Below, piece by piece: positions 42,534 through 51,921 of a DNA stretch of 64,000 nt. The position numbers and the translations under genes are program-made. How positions within the stretch are numbered: position 1 is the stretch's first letter; each line of letters opens with the position of its first letter. The stretch comes from Cryobacterium melibiosiphilum (GTDB lineage: Bacteria > Actinomycetota > Actinomycetes > Actinomycetales > Microbacteriaceae): contig NZ_QZVS01000078.1 in assembly GCF_003602235.1 (NCBI RefSeq), positions 1 to 64,000 of the forward strand, given 5' to 3'. The notes beneath the pieces are model-generated. The model saw only the letters and a program-made list of their open reading frames with translations, was not told the origin of the DNA and searched no databases.

Positions 42534-43403
42534 ATGACCTATCCCGTTGCCGATACCCGCGTGACCTATGCGGCGGGGGCGGCGGAGGCATCCGCGCTCG
42601 TGCTGCACGTGGAGGACCTCAGCGACGGCCGCCGCGCGGTTCTGCTCGATACGACGTGCGCGCACCCCGTGGATGCCGGCTGGCCCGACCAGGGTGCCGA
42701 CCAGGCCGTGCTGCGCACCGAAACCGGCGACATCGCCCTGCTCGACTGCATCGTGGGCGCCACCGACGGCATCGGCTTGCACCTCGGGCGCGAGATTCCG
42801 GTACCCAAGGGCGCCGCGGGCTGGGCCTTCGTCGCGGCCCATATTGTCGCGGCCGGTGCCCCGATCGCCGAGGGTGACGCGGTGCGGGTCGTGGTCGACC
42901 CGGGCGTGCGCGCCCGCACCTCCGCGGGGCACACCGCCTGCCATCTTGCGTCGCTCGCCCTGAATCTGGCCGTCGAAGACCGCTGGAAGAAGCAGCCGCG
43001 GCCCGACGCCCTCGGCCGCCCCGACTTCGACGGCACGGCGATCGACGTGTCCCTGATCGGAGAGAACACCTCGACCGACGCCTACCGACTCGGCAAATCC
43101 CTGCGCAAGAAGGGCTTCGTGACCGAGGGGCTCGACGAGGCACTCCCGCTGCTGGCCGAGACGATCAACACGACGCTCGCCGACTGGGTGGCGACGGATG
43201 CCGCGGTGCGCATCGACCGCGACGGTGACGCTCTCACCGACCGTCGCTACTGGGTCTGTGAGCTCCCCGGAACCTCGGCGCGCATCCCGTGTGGCGGCAC
43301 CCACGTGTCGCGGCTGGGCGAACTCGGCCGGGTTCGGGTCACGCTCGAGTTGCACGACGTGGACGGCACGAGCGTGCTCACGATGGTCACAACGGTCGGC
43401 TGA
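42534..43403 (+). CDS. Alanyl-tRNA editing protein (AlaX-like)
   Basis: This 289-residue protein resembles the editing domain of alanyl-tRNA synthetase. Zinc ligands are visible in RTSAGHTACHLAS (HxxxH) and in CGGTHVSRLGEL (C and H). AlaX proteins hydrolyse serine or glycine wrongly attached to tRNA-Ala. The N-terminal 90 residues form the usual beta-rich lead domain, with LDTTCAHPVDAGWPDQG. It stands alone between repeat copies F and G. Confidence 0.82.
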   Translation: MTYPVADTRVTYAAGAAEASALVLHVEDLSDGRRAVLLDTTCAHPVDAGWPDQGADQAVLRTETGDIALLDCIVGATDGIGLHLGREIPVPKGAAGWAFVAAHIVAAGAPIAEGDAVRVVVDPGVRARTSAGHTACHLASLALNLAVEDRWKKQPRPDALGRPDFDGTAIDVSLIGENTSTDAYRLGKSLRKKGFVTEGLDEALPLLAETINTTLADWVATDAAVRIDRDGDALTDRRYWVCELPGTSARIPCGGTHVSRLGELGRVRVTLELHDVDGTSVLTMVTTVG

Positions 43404-43480
43404 GCGGCATCCGATACACGGTGCCGCGCCGGCGCAGACCCGCCGCGGGGATCATCCCGCGTGACCCCTGCGGCGTCGCG

Positions 43481-43579
43481 GCGGCACAACTCCTGCAGAT
43501 CGTGGGCAGCGCCTGGGAAGCACCGCGAGATGACGGGCCTCCGTCGTCGGCGCAGCGCGATCTGCAGGAGTTATGCCGC
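43481..43579. repeat. Palindrome-bounded dispersed element, copy G
   Basis: Arms GCGGCACAACTCCTGCAGAT (43481-43500, one mismatch) and ATCTGCAGGAGTTATGCCGC (43560-43579) enclose an interior that keeps CGGGCCTCCGTCG of copies A and B. It lies between the convergent AlaX-like and zinc-ribbon genes. Confidence 0.9.
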
Positions 43580-43596
43580 GGGGCCAGCGAGCTCCC

Positions 43597-43959
43597 TTAG
43601 CCGAAGAGCTCGCCGAGCCAATTCTCCTTCTTCTTGGGCCGGTAGCCATCGCGACCGTCACGGTCGCGGTCGCGGTCCCCGTAGCCGCGGTCACGGTCAC
43701 GGTCGCCGTAGCCCCGGTCACGGTCGCGGTCGCCGTATTGCGGCGCGCGGGCATCCGGGTACTGCGGCTGCGGCGCGGCCGGGGCCACCGGCGCGACCGG
43801 CGCGGGAGCCGCGGCGGCGAACTCCTTCTCGGCGCGATCGATGATCTTGTCGAGCTCTCCTCGGTCGAGCCAAACTCCCCGGCACTGCGGGCAGTAGTCG
43901 ATTTCCACGCCAGCGCGCTCGCTCATGACGAGAGTGGCTCCGTCGGTGGGGCATTTCAT
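43597..43959 (-). CDS. Zinc-ribbon (zf-TFIIB) protein with Asp-Arg repeats
   Basis: This 120-residue protein starts with a TFIIB-type zinc ribbon (MKCPTDGATL, then YCPQCRGVWLDRGELDKII), followed by an Ala-Pro-rich linker. Three nine-residue repeats of the form GYGDRDRDR come next, then a basic tail (RPKKKENWLGELFG). The family is widespread and its function is unknown. The charged repeat is encoded by a 27-bp DNA repeat and is probably disordered. Confidence 0.8.
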   Translation of the reverse strand: MKCPTDGATLVMSERAGVEIDYCPQCRGVWLDRGELDKIIDRAEKEFAAAAPAPVAPVAPAAPQPQYPDARAPQYGDRDRDRGYGDRDRDRGYGDRDRDRDGRDGYRPKKKENWLGELFG

Positions 43960-44152
43960 GGGCGTCCTCCAGAACGTCGGTGAAGTTCGATCGTAGACAC
44001 CAGGCCGGGGTTGAAGCTGTGAACGTGACCGGGGAGAGTGCTGAGGCGCTGAGGTGCGGAGAACGCACCTTCGTTTGCGACACGGAGGTGCTTTTTCCGT
44101 ACCTCACCTTCCGAAGCCGGATGCTCGCGCGGCCGGGTCTAGGGTGACAAGG

Positions 44153-45298
44153 GTGAATGCACCCGAGCGCGCCGCCCTCATCGACCTCGACGCGATCCGC
44201 CACAACGTGCGCCGGCTGGCCGAGATCGCCGCCCCCGCCGCCGTGATGGCCGTCGTGAAAGCGGATGCCTACGGCCACGGCGCCCTGCCCGTCGCCCGCG
44301 CCGCGCTCGACGCCGGCGCAACCTGGCTCGGGGTCGCCCACATCAGTGAGGCACTCCCCCTGCGCGCCGCCGGGCTCACCGCTCCCCTGCTGGCCTGGCT
44401 GCACACCGTCGACAGCGACTTTGCCGCGGCGATCGCCGCCGACGTCGACCTCGGCTGCTCGGGGTGGGAGCTGCCGCAGATCGTGGCGGCGGCCGGGCTG
44501 CTCGGCCGGAGCGCACGCATCCATCTGAAAATCGACACCGGGCTGGGGCGCAACGGCTGTACGATCGCCGAACTGCCCGCGCTGCTGGCCGACGTCGCCC
44601 GGCACCAGGCGGCCGGCCAGATCGAGGTGGTGGGCATCTTCAGCCACCTCGCCGTCGCCGACGAGCCCGAACGCCCCGAAACGGATGCCCAGCTCGCGCT
44701 TTTTCACGAGGCCGTGGACCTCGCCCACGCGGCCGGGGTGCATCCGTCGATCCGGCACCTGGCGAACAGCCCGGCCACGCTCACGCGCCCCGACATCCAC
44801 CTCGACCTGGTGCGCACCGGGCTCGCGCTCTACGGGCTGTCACCGCTGGCCGGCCGCACCCCGGCGAGCCTCGGGCTGCGGCCGGCGATGACTCTCGTCA
44901 CCCAGATCGCGCACTGTAAAGAGGTCCCCGCCGACCAGGGAGTGTCCTACGGGCTGAACTATCGCACCCCGGCCGCGACGACCCTCGCGCTCGTGCCGCT
45001 GGGCTACGCCGATGGGATTCCGCGCATCGCGACCGGCGGCCCGGTGCGGGTGAACGGGGTGACCTACCCGGTCGTCGGCCGCATCGCGATGGACCAGATG
45101 GTCATCGACCTCGGCGAGGCCGGACTCGTGACCGGCGGCCACAGCCTGCTCGGGGCCGAGGCCGTCTTGTTCGGCCCGGGCGACGACGGCGAAGCGAGCG
45201 TCGACGACTGGGCGGCGGCGGCCGGCACCATCAACTATGAGGTCGTGACGCGCATCAGCCCGCGGGTTCCGCGGGTCTATCGGGGCGCGACGTCCTGA
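44153..45298 (+). CDS. alr: Alanine racemase
   Basis: This 381-residue PLP enzyme interconverts L- and D-alanine for peptidoglycan. The PLP lysine is in VVKADAYGHG (K36) and the second catalytic base is the tyrosine of GVSYGLNYRT (Y266). GRIAMDQMVID and INYEVVTRI are also diagnostic. I chose GTG 44153, with AGGG eight bases upstream; GTG 44144 is an alternative. The 193-bp spacer to the divergent zinc-ribbon gene shows no further gene. Confidence 0.93.
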   Translation: MNAPERAALIDLDAIRHNVRRLAEIAAPAAVMAVVKADAYGHGALPVARAALDAGATWLGVAHISEALPLRAAGLTAPLLAWLHTVDSDFAAAIAADVDLGCSGWELPQIVAAAGLLGRSARIHLKIDTGLGRNGCTIAELPALLADVARHQAAGQIEVVGIFSHLAVADEPERPETDAQLALFHEAVDLAHAAGVHPSIRHLANSPATLTRPDIHLDLVRTGLALYGLSPLAGRTPASLGLRPAMTLVTQIAHCKEVPADQGVSYGLNYRTPAATTLALVPLGYADGIPRIATGGPVRVNGVTYPVVGRIAMDQMVIDLGEAGLVTGGHSLLGAEAVLFGPGDDGEASVDDWAAAAGTINYEVVTRISPRVPRVYRGATS

Positions 45299-45329
45299 AC
45301 TGTCGATTCGTACCACCTGTGGGGCCGCG

Positions 45330-45348
45330 ACCCCGCTATACGGGGTTT
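45330..45348 (+). terminator. Terminator of alanine racemase
   Basis: ACCCCG-CTATA-CGGGGT followed by TTT lies 32 bp after the stop. A second stem, CGACGGATG/CATCCGTCG (45393-45424), lies further down in the spacer before the LacI gene. Confidence 0.6.
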
Positions 45349-45476
45349 GCGCGCTCACAGCTGTCACTGATCGACACGTCGACGGCGCGAGGCGACGGAT
45401 GCGCCGGGCCCGGGCCATCCGTCGGCCGCCGGTTCGCGCGCGCCCCTGCGCCCCGCGCCGCGTCACGCACCGAATG

Positions 45477-45498
45477 TTGGACCGGTCCTGCCTAGAGT
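45477..45498 (+). promoter_or_regulatory. LacI-type operator and leaderless promoter of the regulator gene
   Basis: TTGGACCGGTCC (45477-45488) matches 12 of the 14 bp of the perfect operator found before the target operon at 46654. TAGAGT (45493-45498) is a -10-like box placed to start transcription at the ATG at 45505, so the message may be leaderless and the repressor would block its own promoter. Confidence 0.6.
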
Positions 45499-45504
45499 AG
45501 GAGC

Positions 45505-46512
45505 ATGACCAAGCGGGCGACCATTCGAGACGTAGCGGCCCTCGCCGGGGTGTCGAAATCCGTGGTCTCACTCGTGCTGCGCGGCACCGGTTACGTCAGC
45601 GCGGGCAAGCGCGACGCGGTCACCGCCGCCGTGCACCAGCTCGACTACCGCACCAACGCTGCGGCCCGCACGCTCACCGAAGCCCGCAGCTACACGGTCG
45701 GCGTGGTGCTGAACGACCTGCGCAACCCCTGGTTCGTCGACGCCGTCGACGGCCTCAACGCCGTGCTCAATCAGAACGGGCTGCAGATGCTGCTCGGCGA
45801 CCACCGCCTCGACAGCCGCGGCGGCTCGTCACTGCTCGGCAAGCTGCTCGAGATGAACGTGGACGGCCTCGTTCTCGTGGGCACGCTGCCCCAGACGGAA
45901 GACCTGATCACCGCGGTCGGCCAGGTACCCACGGTGGTGCTCGGGGCTCCGGAAGCCCCGCATCCGTCGGCGGACGTTGTGACCGGCGACAACGAGGCCG
46001 GCGCGCAGCTGGCCGTGCAGCACCTCGTCGACCTCAGGCATCGCCGCATCGCGCACATCGGGGCCGGACCGTCGCCGGTGGGTCGAGCCCGCCGCGCCGG
46101 CTATGAACGCGCCATGCTCGCGCACGGCCTCGGCGAGTATGTGCTCACCGTCGACGGCGACTTCACCGAGGCCGGCGGCCACGCCGCCGGCCTCGCCCTG
46201 CTGGGCCTCGACCCCCGCCCCACCGCGATCTTCGCCGTCAACGACATGACCGCCTTCGGCCTGCTGTCGGCGGCGGATGCGCTGGGCCTCGCCGTTCCCG
46301 ACGACCTCTCGATCGTGGGGTACGACAACACCCCCACCGCCCGCATGCAGCACATCAGCCTCACCAGCATCGACAACGCCGACGGACGCAGCGGCCGACG
46401 GGCCGGGGAACTGCTCGTGGCGCGGCTGGCCAATCCGGGCCTGGCACGGTCGATCACTCTGCACGAACCCACCCTCGCCGCCCGTGGCAGCAGCCGCCCG
46501 CCGCGGCCCTGA
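45505..46512 (+). CDS. LacI-family regulator of the cyclitol/sugar operon
   Basis: This 335-residue protein has the LacI helix-turn-helix (TIRDVAALAGVSKSVVSLVL), the hinge YRTNAAARTLTEARS and the sensor domain (SIVGYDNTPTARMQHISLTS). It precedes an operon of two dehydrogenases, an isomerase and an ABC transporter on the same strand. The palindromic site before both promoters fits LacI-type recognition (central CG). Confidence 0.9.
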   Translation: MTKRATIRDVAALAGVSKSVVSLVLRGTGYVSAGKRDAVTAAVHQLDYRTNAAARTLTEARSYTVGVVLNDLRNPWFVDAVDGLNAVLNQNGLQMLLGDHRLDSRGGSSLLGKLLEMNVDGLVLVGTLPQTEDLITAVGQVPTVVLGAPEAPHPSADVVTGDNEAGAQLAVQHLVDLRHRRIAHIGAGPSPVGRARRAGYERAMLAHGLGEYVLTVDGDFTEAGGHAAGLALLGLDPRPTAIFAVNDMTAFGLLSAADALGLAVPDDLSIVGYDNTPTARMQHISLTSIDNADGRSGRRAGELLVARLANPGLARSITLHEPTLAARGSSRPPRP

Positions 46513-46613
46513 CCCGGCCCGCTCCGCGAGCTCCGGCCTCACGGCCTCCCGGCCTCCCGGCCTCCCGGCCTCGCGCTCTCGCGCACGAGTGTGTGCATTT
46601 GTCAGAACAAACC

Positions 46614-46642
46614 TTGACGGGTACGCGGTGAGCCGCTAACCT
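46614..46642 (+). promoter_or_regulatory. Promoter of the cyclitol/sugar operon
   Basis: TTGACG (46614-46619) and TAACCT (46637-46642) are 17 bp apart and would start transcription near 46649, just before the operator at 46654. Confidence 0.45.
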
Positions 46643-46653
46643 GATCACAGATG

Positions 46654-46667
46654 TTGGACCGGTCCAA
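46654..46667. promoter_or_regulatory. Perfect LacI-type operator TTGGACCGGTCCAA
   Basis: This 14-bp perfect palindrome with a central CCGG lies just downstream of the predicted transcription start and 83 bp before the first dehydrogenase gene. A 12-of-14 copy precedes the adjacent LacI gene. Confidence 0.75.
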
Positions 46668-46749
46668 TACTGTCTGATCCACGCGGTCGCGAGCAGGCCG
46701 AGACCGGCTCCGCCAACTCCGCCCACCTCCACTGACGCAGGGAACGCTC

Positions 46750-47787
46750 ATGAAAAATGTACGACTCGGACTCATCGGCGTCGGCCGAATCGGCGTGATG
46801 CACGCCCGCAACATCACCGCGCTCGCCGCCCGGTCAGCGCCCGGCAGCACGGTCACCCTCGCCCTCACGGATGTCGCCGCCGAACACGCGCAGGCCGTCG
46901 CCGCCGACCTCGGCGCCGAGTACCTGCCGAGCGTCGACGCGCTCATCGCCTCGGGGATCGACGGACTCGTCATCGCCACCGGAACCGCACTGCACCCCGA
47001 ACACATCCGTGCCGGGGTCGATGCCGGCATCCCGGTGTTCTGCGAGAAGCCCGTCGCCGTGAACGTCGCCGAATCAGTGCCGGTTCTGGACTACATCCGC
47101 GAGCACCACGGCGTCGTGCAGATCGGCCACCAGCGCCGCTTCGACGCCGGCTACCTCGAGGCCCGGCGAGCGTTCCAGGCCGGCGAACTCGGCTGGATCC
47201 ACAGCCTGCGCGCGGTCACCTGCGACATGACCCCGCCGCCGGTGGAGTTTCTCGCCGGGTCCGGCGGGCTGTTTCGCGATTGCTCGGTGCACGACTTCGA
47301 CATTCTGCGCTGGGTCACCGGCCGCGAGATCGTCGAGGTCTACGCCCGCGGCAGCAACAACGGCGATCCCGCGATCGGCGCGGTCGGCGACGTCGACACG
47401 GCCGTGGCCCTCGTCACCTTCGACAACGGCATGATCGGTACCGTCAGCGCCAGCCGCTACAACGGCGGCGGCCACGACGTGCGCCTCGAACTTCAGGGCT
47501 CCGCGGGCACCCTGCTCGTGGGACTCGACGAGCAGAGCGCCCTCTGCTCGGCCGAGACGGGCATCCGCTTTCCGACCGGTACGCCCCATCTCACCTTCGC
47601 GGAACGTTTCGACCAGGCCTACCGCAGCGAGATGGCCGCCTTCGTCGAACTCGTGCGCGGTGAGCGCAGCAACCCCTGCACCCCCGACGACGCCGTCGCG
47701 GCCAGCCGGGTAGCGGATGCCGCACAGGAGTCCCTCGAGACCGGCCTGCCCGTGCGTGTCGCCGGCGCCCCCGCCCTCGTGGGCTGA
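46750..47787 (+). CDS. Gfo/Idh/MocA-family oxidoreductase (inositol 2-dehydrogenase-like)
   Basis: This 345-residue NAD(P)-dependent dehydrogenase starts VRLGLIGVGRIGVMHARNIT (Rossmann). It continues with FCEKPVAVNV (the catalytic-lysine motif EKP), QIGHQRRFDAGY, and DCSVHDFDILRWVTG with the histidine and aspartate typical of myo-inositol 2-dehydrogenases. It would oxidise a ring or open-chain sugar alcohol at one carbon. It is the first of six structural genes behind the LacI operator. Confidence 0.85.
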   Translation: MKNVRLGLIGVGRIGVMHARNITALAARSAPGSTVTLALTDVAAEHAQAVAADLGAEYLPSVDALIASGIDGLVIATGTALHPEHIRAGVDAGIPVFCEKPVAVNVAESVPVLDYIREHHGVVQIGHQRRFDAGYLEARRAFQAGELGWIHSLRAVTCDMTPPPVEFLAGSGGLFRDCSVHDFDILRWVTGREIVEVYARGSNNGDPAIGAVGDVDTAVALVTFDNGMIGTVSASRYNGGGHDVRLELQGSAGTLLVGLDEQSALCSAETGIRFPTGTPHLTFAERFDQAYRSEMAAFVELVRGERSNPCTPDDAVAASRVADAAQESLETGLPVRVAGAPALVG

Positions 47788-47842
47788 CCCCTTCTTCTGC
47801 TCGTTCACCATCCGTGTTCCCATTCACCGTGGAGGTACCCCC

Positions 47843-48868
47843 GTGCGTTTCGTAGTTCTCGGCGCAGGCCGAATCGGCCTGGCCCATGTCAACACCCTGA
47901 TGCACCAGGACGGAGTCGACGACCTGTTCATCGCCGACCTCGACCCGGCCCGCGCCGAGGCGGCCGCGGCATCCGTTCCCGGAGCGTCGTTCGGTTCGAT
48001 CGACTCGGCCTTCGCCTCGAACCCCGACGGCATCGTCATCGCCGCGCCCACCGCCGTGCACGCCGAACTCATCCTGCGGTCGGTGCGGGCCGGCATCCCC
48101 ACGTTCTGCGAGAAGCCGCTCGCCGAATCGCTGAGCTCCACGCTCGCGGTGGTCGAAGAGGTCGAACGGCACGACGTTGCCGTTCAGATCGGCTTCCAAC
48201 GCCGGTTCGACGCCGGCTACGCCGAGGCGCGCCGCGCCCTCGCCGCCGGGGAGATCGGCGAACTCCGCCGCATGCACCTGGTCACCTGCGACCCGACTCC
48301 ACCGCCGGCGGAGTACGTGCCGGTCAGCGGCGGCCTCTATCGCGACTGCCACATTCACGACTTCGACATTCTGCGCTGGGTGACCGGCCGGGAGGTCGCG
48401 TCCGTCTTCGCGACCGGTCGCAACCGCGGAGCCGACTACTTCGCCGCCGCCGGCGACATCGACGAATCGGCGACCATCCTCACGCTCGATGACGGCACCC
48501 TCGTCACCCTGCAGGGCTCCCGTTACAACGGCGCCGGCTACGACGTGCGCATGGAACTGGCCGGCACCATCGGCAACCGCACGGTCGGCCTCGATGAGCG
48601 GATGCCGCTGACCAGCACCGAGCCGGGCATCACCTTTCCGACCGGGTCGCCCTGGCCCACCTTCCAGGACCGTTTCGCCGATGCCTATTCCGCGGAACTG
48701 GCCGCGTTCGTCGCCGTCGCCGCCGGAACGGCCAGCAGCCGGTGCACCCCGCGGGACGCCCTCGAAGCCCTCTACATCGCCGAAGCCGCTTCTCTCTCCC
48801 GCGTGCAGGGCCGCGTCGTGCGGCTCGACGAGGTGCAGGCATCCGCCCTGGTCGAGGCCCGCGCATGA
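47843..48868 (+). CDS. Second Gfo/Idh/MocA-family oxidoreductase
   Basis: This 341-residue paralogue of the preceding enzyme shares FCEKPLAESL, QIGFQRRFDAGYAEARRALA and DCHIHDFDILRWVTG. The GTG at 47843 has GGAGG upstream; the open frame before it covers the end of the previous gene. The two dehydrogenases are clearly related and probably act on successive or epimeric intermediates of one substrate. Confidence 0.85.
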   Translation: MRFVVLGAGRIGLAHVNTLMHQDGVDDLFIADLDPARAEAAAASVPGASFGSIDSAFASNPDGIVIAAPTAVHAELILRSVRAGIPTFCEKPLAESLSSTLAVVEEVERHDVAVQIGFQRRFDAGYAEARRALAAGEIGELRRMHLVTCDPTPPPAEYVPVSGGLYRDCHIHDFDILRWVTGREVASVFATGRNRGADYFAAAGDIDESATILTLDDGTLVTLQGSRYNGAGYDVRMELAGTIGNRTVGLDERMPLTSTEPGITFPTGSPWPTFQDRFADAYSAELAAFVAVAAGTASSRCTPRDALEALYIAEAASLSRVQGRVVRLDEVQASALVEARA

Positions 48869-49800
48869 CCGCCGCAGCGCAGGCCGCCGCAGCGCACGAA
48901 ACGGTCGCCCTGGCCGCCCGCATCGCCGTCGCGCCGATTTCGTGGGGGGTCTGCGAGGTTCCCGGCTGGGGCTGGCAGCTGAGCCCGGAGCGGGTTCTGG
49001 CGGACATGCGCGACCTCGGCGTGACCGCGACCGAGTTCGGGCCCGAGGGTTTTCTCCCGAACGACCCGGCCGAGAAAGCCAGCACCCTGGGTGCCTTCGG
49101 CCTCGACGCGGTCGGCGGATTCGTGCCGATCGTGCTGCACGACGCCGACGTCGACCCGGTTCCCCTGATCGCGGCCGAATTGGAAGGGTTTCTCGCCGCC
49201 GGCGCGACCCGCCTGGTGCTCTCGGCCGACACCGGGCAGCTCGGCTACGACTCGCGCCCCACCCTGACCGAGACGCAGTGGCAGACCCTGCTCGGCAACC
49301 TCGACCGCATCGCCCAGCACGCGGCCGGGCGCGGAATCGTCGCCTCGCTGCACCCGCACGTGGGCACGCTGGTCGAATCCACCGCGGACGTCGCCCAGGT
49401 GCTGACCGGGTCGAGCATCGGCCTGTGCCTCGACACCGGCCATCTGCTGATCGGCGGCACGGACCCGGTCGACATCGCCGTGCAGCACGCCGACCGCATC
49501 TCCCACGTGCACCTCAAAGACGTGCGGATGGGCCTGGCCGAGGGCGTTCAGCGCGGCGAACTCAGCTACACGGATGCCGTGCGCCGCGGCATGTACGTGC
49601 CGCTCGGCGAGGGGGACATCGACATCGCGACCATCGTCACGAGCCTCGAAGCCACCGGCTACACCGGCTACTACGTGCTCGAACAGGACACCATCCTGAC
49701 CGGGGAGCCCACTGCCACCGATGCCCCCCACCTCGCTGTGCGCCGCAGCATCGACTTCATCCTCGGCCTCCCCACAGCCCCGACGGCCCCGACCGACTAA
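48865..49800 (+). CDS. Sugar phosphate isomerase/epimerase family protein (IolE-like TIM barrel)
   Basis: This 311-residue AP-endonuclease-2-type TIM barrel starts with IAVAPISWGVCEVPGWGWQL and has metal-ligand segments SLHPHVGTLVES, GLCLDTGHLLIGG and HVHLKDVRMGLAEG, followed by VPLGEGDID. The pattern matches inosose dehydratases and related epimerases. It overlaps the preceding dehydrogenase gene as ATGA. With the dehydrogenases it suggests an inositol-type or keto-sugar pathway. Confidence 0.85.
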   Translation: MTAAAQAAAAHETVALAARIAVAPISWGVCEVPGWGWQLSPERVLADMRDLGVTATEFGPEGFLPNDPAEKASTLGAFGLDAVGGFVPIVLHDADVDPVPLIAAELEGFLAAGATRLVLSADTGQLGYDSRPTLTETQWQTLLGNLDRIAQHAAGRGIVASLHPHVGTLVESTADVAQVLTGSSIGLCLDTGHLLIGGTDPVDIAVQHADRISHVHLKDVRMGLAEGVQRGELSYTDAVRRGMYVPLGEGDIDIATIVTSLEATGYTGYYVLEQDTILTGEPTATDAPHLAVRRSIDFILGLPTAPTAPTD

Positions 49801-49861
49801 CCGCCACCACCGACTCACCCCGCTACAACCACAGCACCTGAATCCAATGGAGGATCAACTG

Positions 49862-50860
49862 ATGCGTCACACCACCCGTCCCACGCCCGCCACCAGCCGC
49901 ACGGGCTGGCTGGCCCTGCTGCTGGCCGTACCGCTGGTCCTGACCGGATGCTCCGGCACCGGCCAGGAATCCACGACCGACACCACCACGTCGACGGATG
50001 CCGCCACCGGCACGATCGCGGTCGTCACCCACAGCACCCCCGGCGATAATTTCTGGGACGTCGTCAAGAGCGGCGCCGAACAGGCCGGCGCCGACCTCGG
50101 CATGAACGTCACGTACCAGGGCGACGGTGACCCGGTGAAACAAAGCCAGCTCATCGACGCGGCCATCGCCACCGATCCCGACGGCCTGATCGTGTCGATG
50201 GCCAACCCCGACGGCGTGCGCAGCGCCGTTGAGAAGGCCGTCGCCGCCGGCATCCCGGTGATCACCATCAACGCCGGGCTCGACCAGTCCGCCGAGTTCG
50301 GCGCCGAGACCCACGTCGGCCAGAGCGAGTTCATCGCCGGCCAGGGCGCCGGGGAGCAACTGGCCGACGCCGGTGCCAGCAACGTCATCTGCGTCATCCA
50401 CGAAGCCGGCAACGTGTCGCTCGAAGAGCGCTGCGCGGGAGCTGCCGATACGCTGGGCACGGTCACGAACCTGCAGGTGGACGTCGCCAACATCGCCGAC
50501 GCGAAGAACACCATCAGCAGCATGCTGCTCTCCGACCCCTCCATCGATGGGGTGCTCACGCTGAACCCCGGCATCGCCGTAGCCGCCGCGCAGGCCAACA
50601 CCGAGGCCGGCGGCACCGCCCTGCTGGCCACCTTCGACGTCTCCGCCGACGTCACCGCCCTGATCGAAGACGGCTCGATCCTCTTCGCCGTCGACCAGCA
50701 GCCCTATTCCCAGGGCTACCTGCCCGTCGTCTTCCTCACCCTGCAGCTGCGCAACGGTGACGTCGTCGGTGGCGGCCAGCCGGTCTACTCCGGGCCCGGC
50801 TTCGTCACGAAGGACAACGCAGCGCAGGTCGCCGAGTTCGCCGTCAAGGGCACCCGATGA
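49862..50860 (+). CDS. Sugar ABC transporter substrate-binding lipoprotein (CUT2, RbsB-like)
   Basis: This 332-residue lipoprotein has lipobox LTGC (C30), an Asp/Thr-rich linker and a Peripla_BP_4 domain with [20 protein letters not shown] and [15 protein letters not shown] precedes the ATG at 49862. It would bind a monosaccharide or cyclitol outside the membrane. Its stop overlaps the permease start. Confidence 0.9.
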   Translation: MRHTTRPTPATSRTGWLALLLAVPLVLTGCSGTGQESTTDTTTSTDAATGTIAVVTHSTPGDNFWDVVKSGAEQAGADLGMNVTYQGDGDPVKQSQLIDAAIATDPDGLIVSMANPDGVRSAVEKAVAAGIPVITINAGLDQSAEFGAETHVGQSEFIAGQGAGEQLADAGASNVICVIHEAGNVSLEERCAGAADTLGTVTNLQVDVANIADAKNTISSMLLSDPSIDGVLTLNPGIAVAAAQANTEAGGTALLATFDVSADVTALIEDGSILFAVDQQPYSQGYLPVVFLTLQLRNGDVVGGGQPVYSGPGFVTKDNAAQVAEFAVKGTR

Positions 50861-51921
50861 CCCTCACCGCTCCCACCGCCACAGCGGCACCGGCAGCGCC
50901 CCCGGTCGACGAGCGCCTCACGCCCGCCGGCCCGATCGTGAAGCTGCTGCGACGACCCGAGATCGGCGCCCTCGTCGCCGCCCTGGCCATCTTCGCGTTC
51001 TTCTCCCTCACGACCGAGGTCTTCCTCTCCCCGGCTGGAGTGTCCACCTGGCTCTATTCGGCCAGCCTCTTCGGCATCATGGCCGTCGCGGTAGCGATGC
51101 TGATGATCGGCGGGGAATTCGACCTCTCCGCCGGCGCGATGACCGGCACCACCGGGCTCATCGTCGGCGTGATGACCACCCAGTGGGGCCTGAACGTCTG
51201 GATCGCGATGCTCATCGCCCTCGCCGTGGCCCTCACGGTCGGCGCGAGCAACGCGATCATCGTGATGAAGACCGGCCTGCCGAGCTTCATCGTGACCCTC
51301 GCCACGTTCTTCATCCTCCAGGGCGTGAACCTCGCCGTGACGAAGCTCATCACCGGTTCGGTGGTGATCCAGGGCATGGGCACGGTGCCCATGTTCGACC
51401 AGGTCAAGGTGTTCTTCGGCTCTTCCTTCACCCTGTTCGGGATGAGCCTCAAAATCGCCGTGATCTGGTGGATCCTCGCCATCATCGTGGCCACCTGGGT
51501 GCTCATCCGCACCCGCGCCGGAAACTGGATCTTCGCTGTCGGCGGTCAGCTGCAGAGCTCCCGCCAGGTCGGCATCCCGGTCATGAAGGTCAAGATCGGC
51601 CTGTTCATGACCACCGCCGGCGCCGGCTGGCTGGTCGGCATGCTGATGCTCTTCGACGTCTCCACCGTGCAGGCCACCACCGGCATCGGCCAGGAATTCA
51701 TCTACATCATCTGCGCCGTCGTCGGCGGCTGCCTGCTCACCGGCGGCTACGGATCCGCGATCGGCGCCGCCCTCGGTGCCCTGATCTACGGCATGACCCT
51801 GCAGGGCATCGTCTTCGCCCAGTGGGACAACAACTGGCTCAAGGCCTTCCTCGGGGGCATGCTGCTGCTCGCCGTGCTCGTCAACCTCTACGTTCGCAAA
51901 CGGGCAGGAGTCCGCTCATGA
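50857..51921 (+). CDS. Sugar ABC transporter permease (CUT2, RbsC-like)
   Basis: This 354-residue polytopic permease has about ten hydrophobic segments, [20 protein letters not shown] (the CUT2 hallmark), and [20 protein letters not shown]. It overlaps both neighbours by four bases. It forms the channel of the uptake system as a homodimer in related transporters. Confidence 0.92.
   Translation: MTLTAPTATAAPAAPPVDERLTPAGPIVKLLRRPEIGALVAALAIFAFFSLTTEVFLSPAGVSTWLYSASLFGIMAVAVAMLMIGGEFDLSAGAMTGTTGLIVGVMTTQWGLNVWIAMLIALAVALTVGASNAIIVMKTGLPSFIVTLATFFILQGVNLAVTKLITGSVVIQGMGTVPMFDQVKVFFGSSFTLFGMSLKIAVIWWILAIIVATWVLIRTRAGNWIFAVGGQLQSSRQVGIPVMKVKIGLFMTTAGAGWLVGMLMLFDVSTVQATTGIGQEFIYIICAVVGGCLLTGGYGSAIGAALGALIYGMTLQGIVFAQWDNNWLKAFLGGMLLLAVLVNLYVRKRAGVRS

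Noticed and set aside
13087-43579. CRISPR array as explanation for the repeated motif
   Set aside because: The copies are kilobases apart, each is an inverted-repeat pair, and no cas genes are present.
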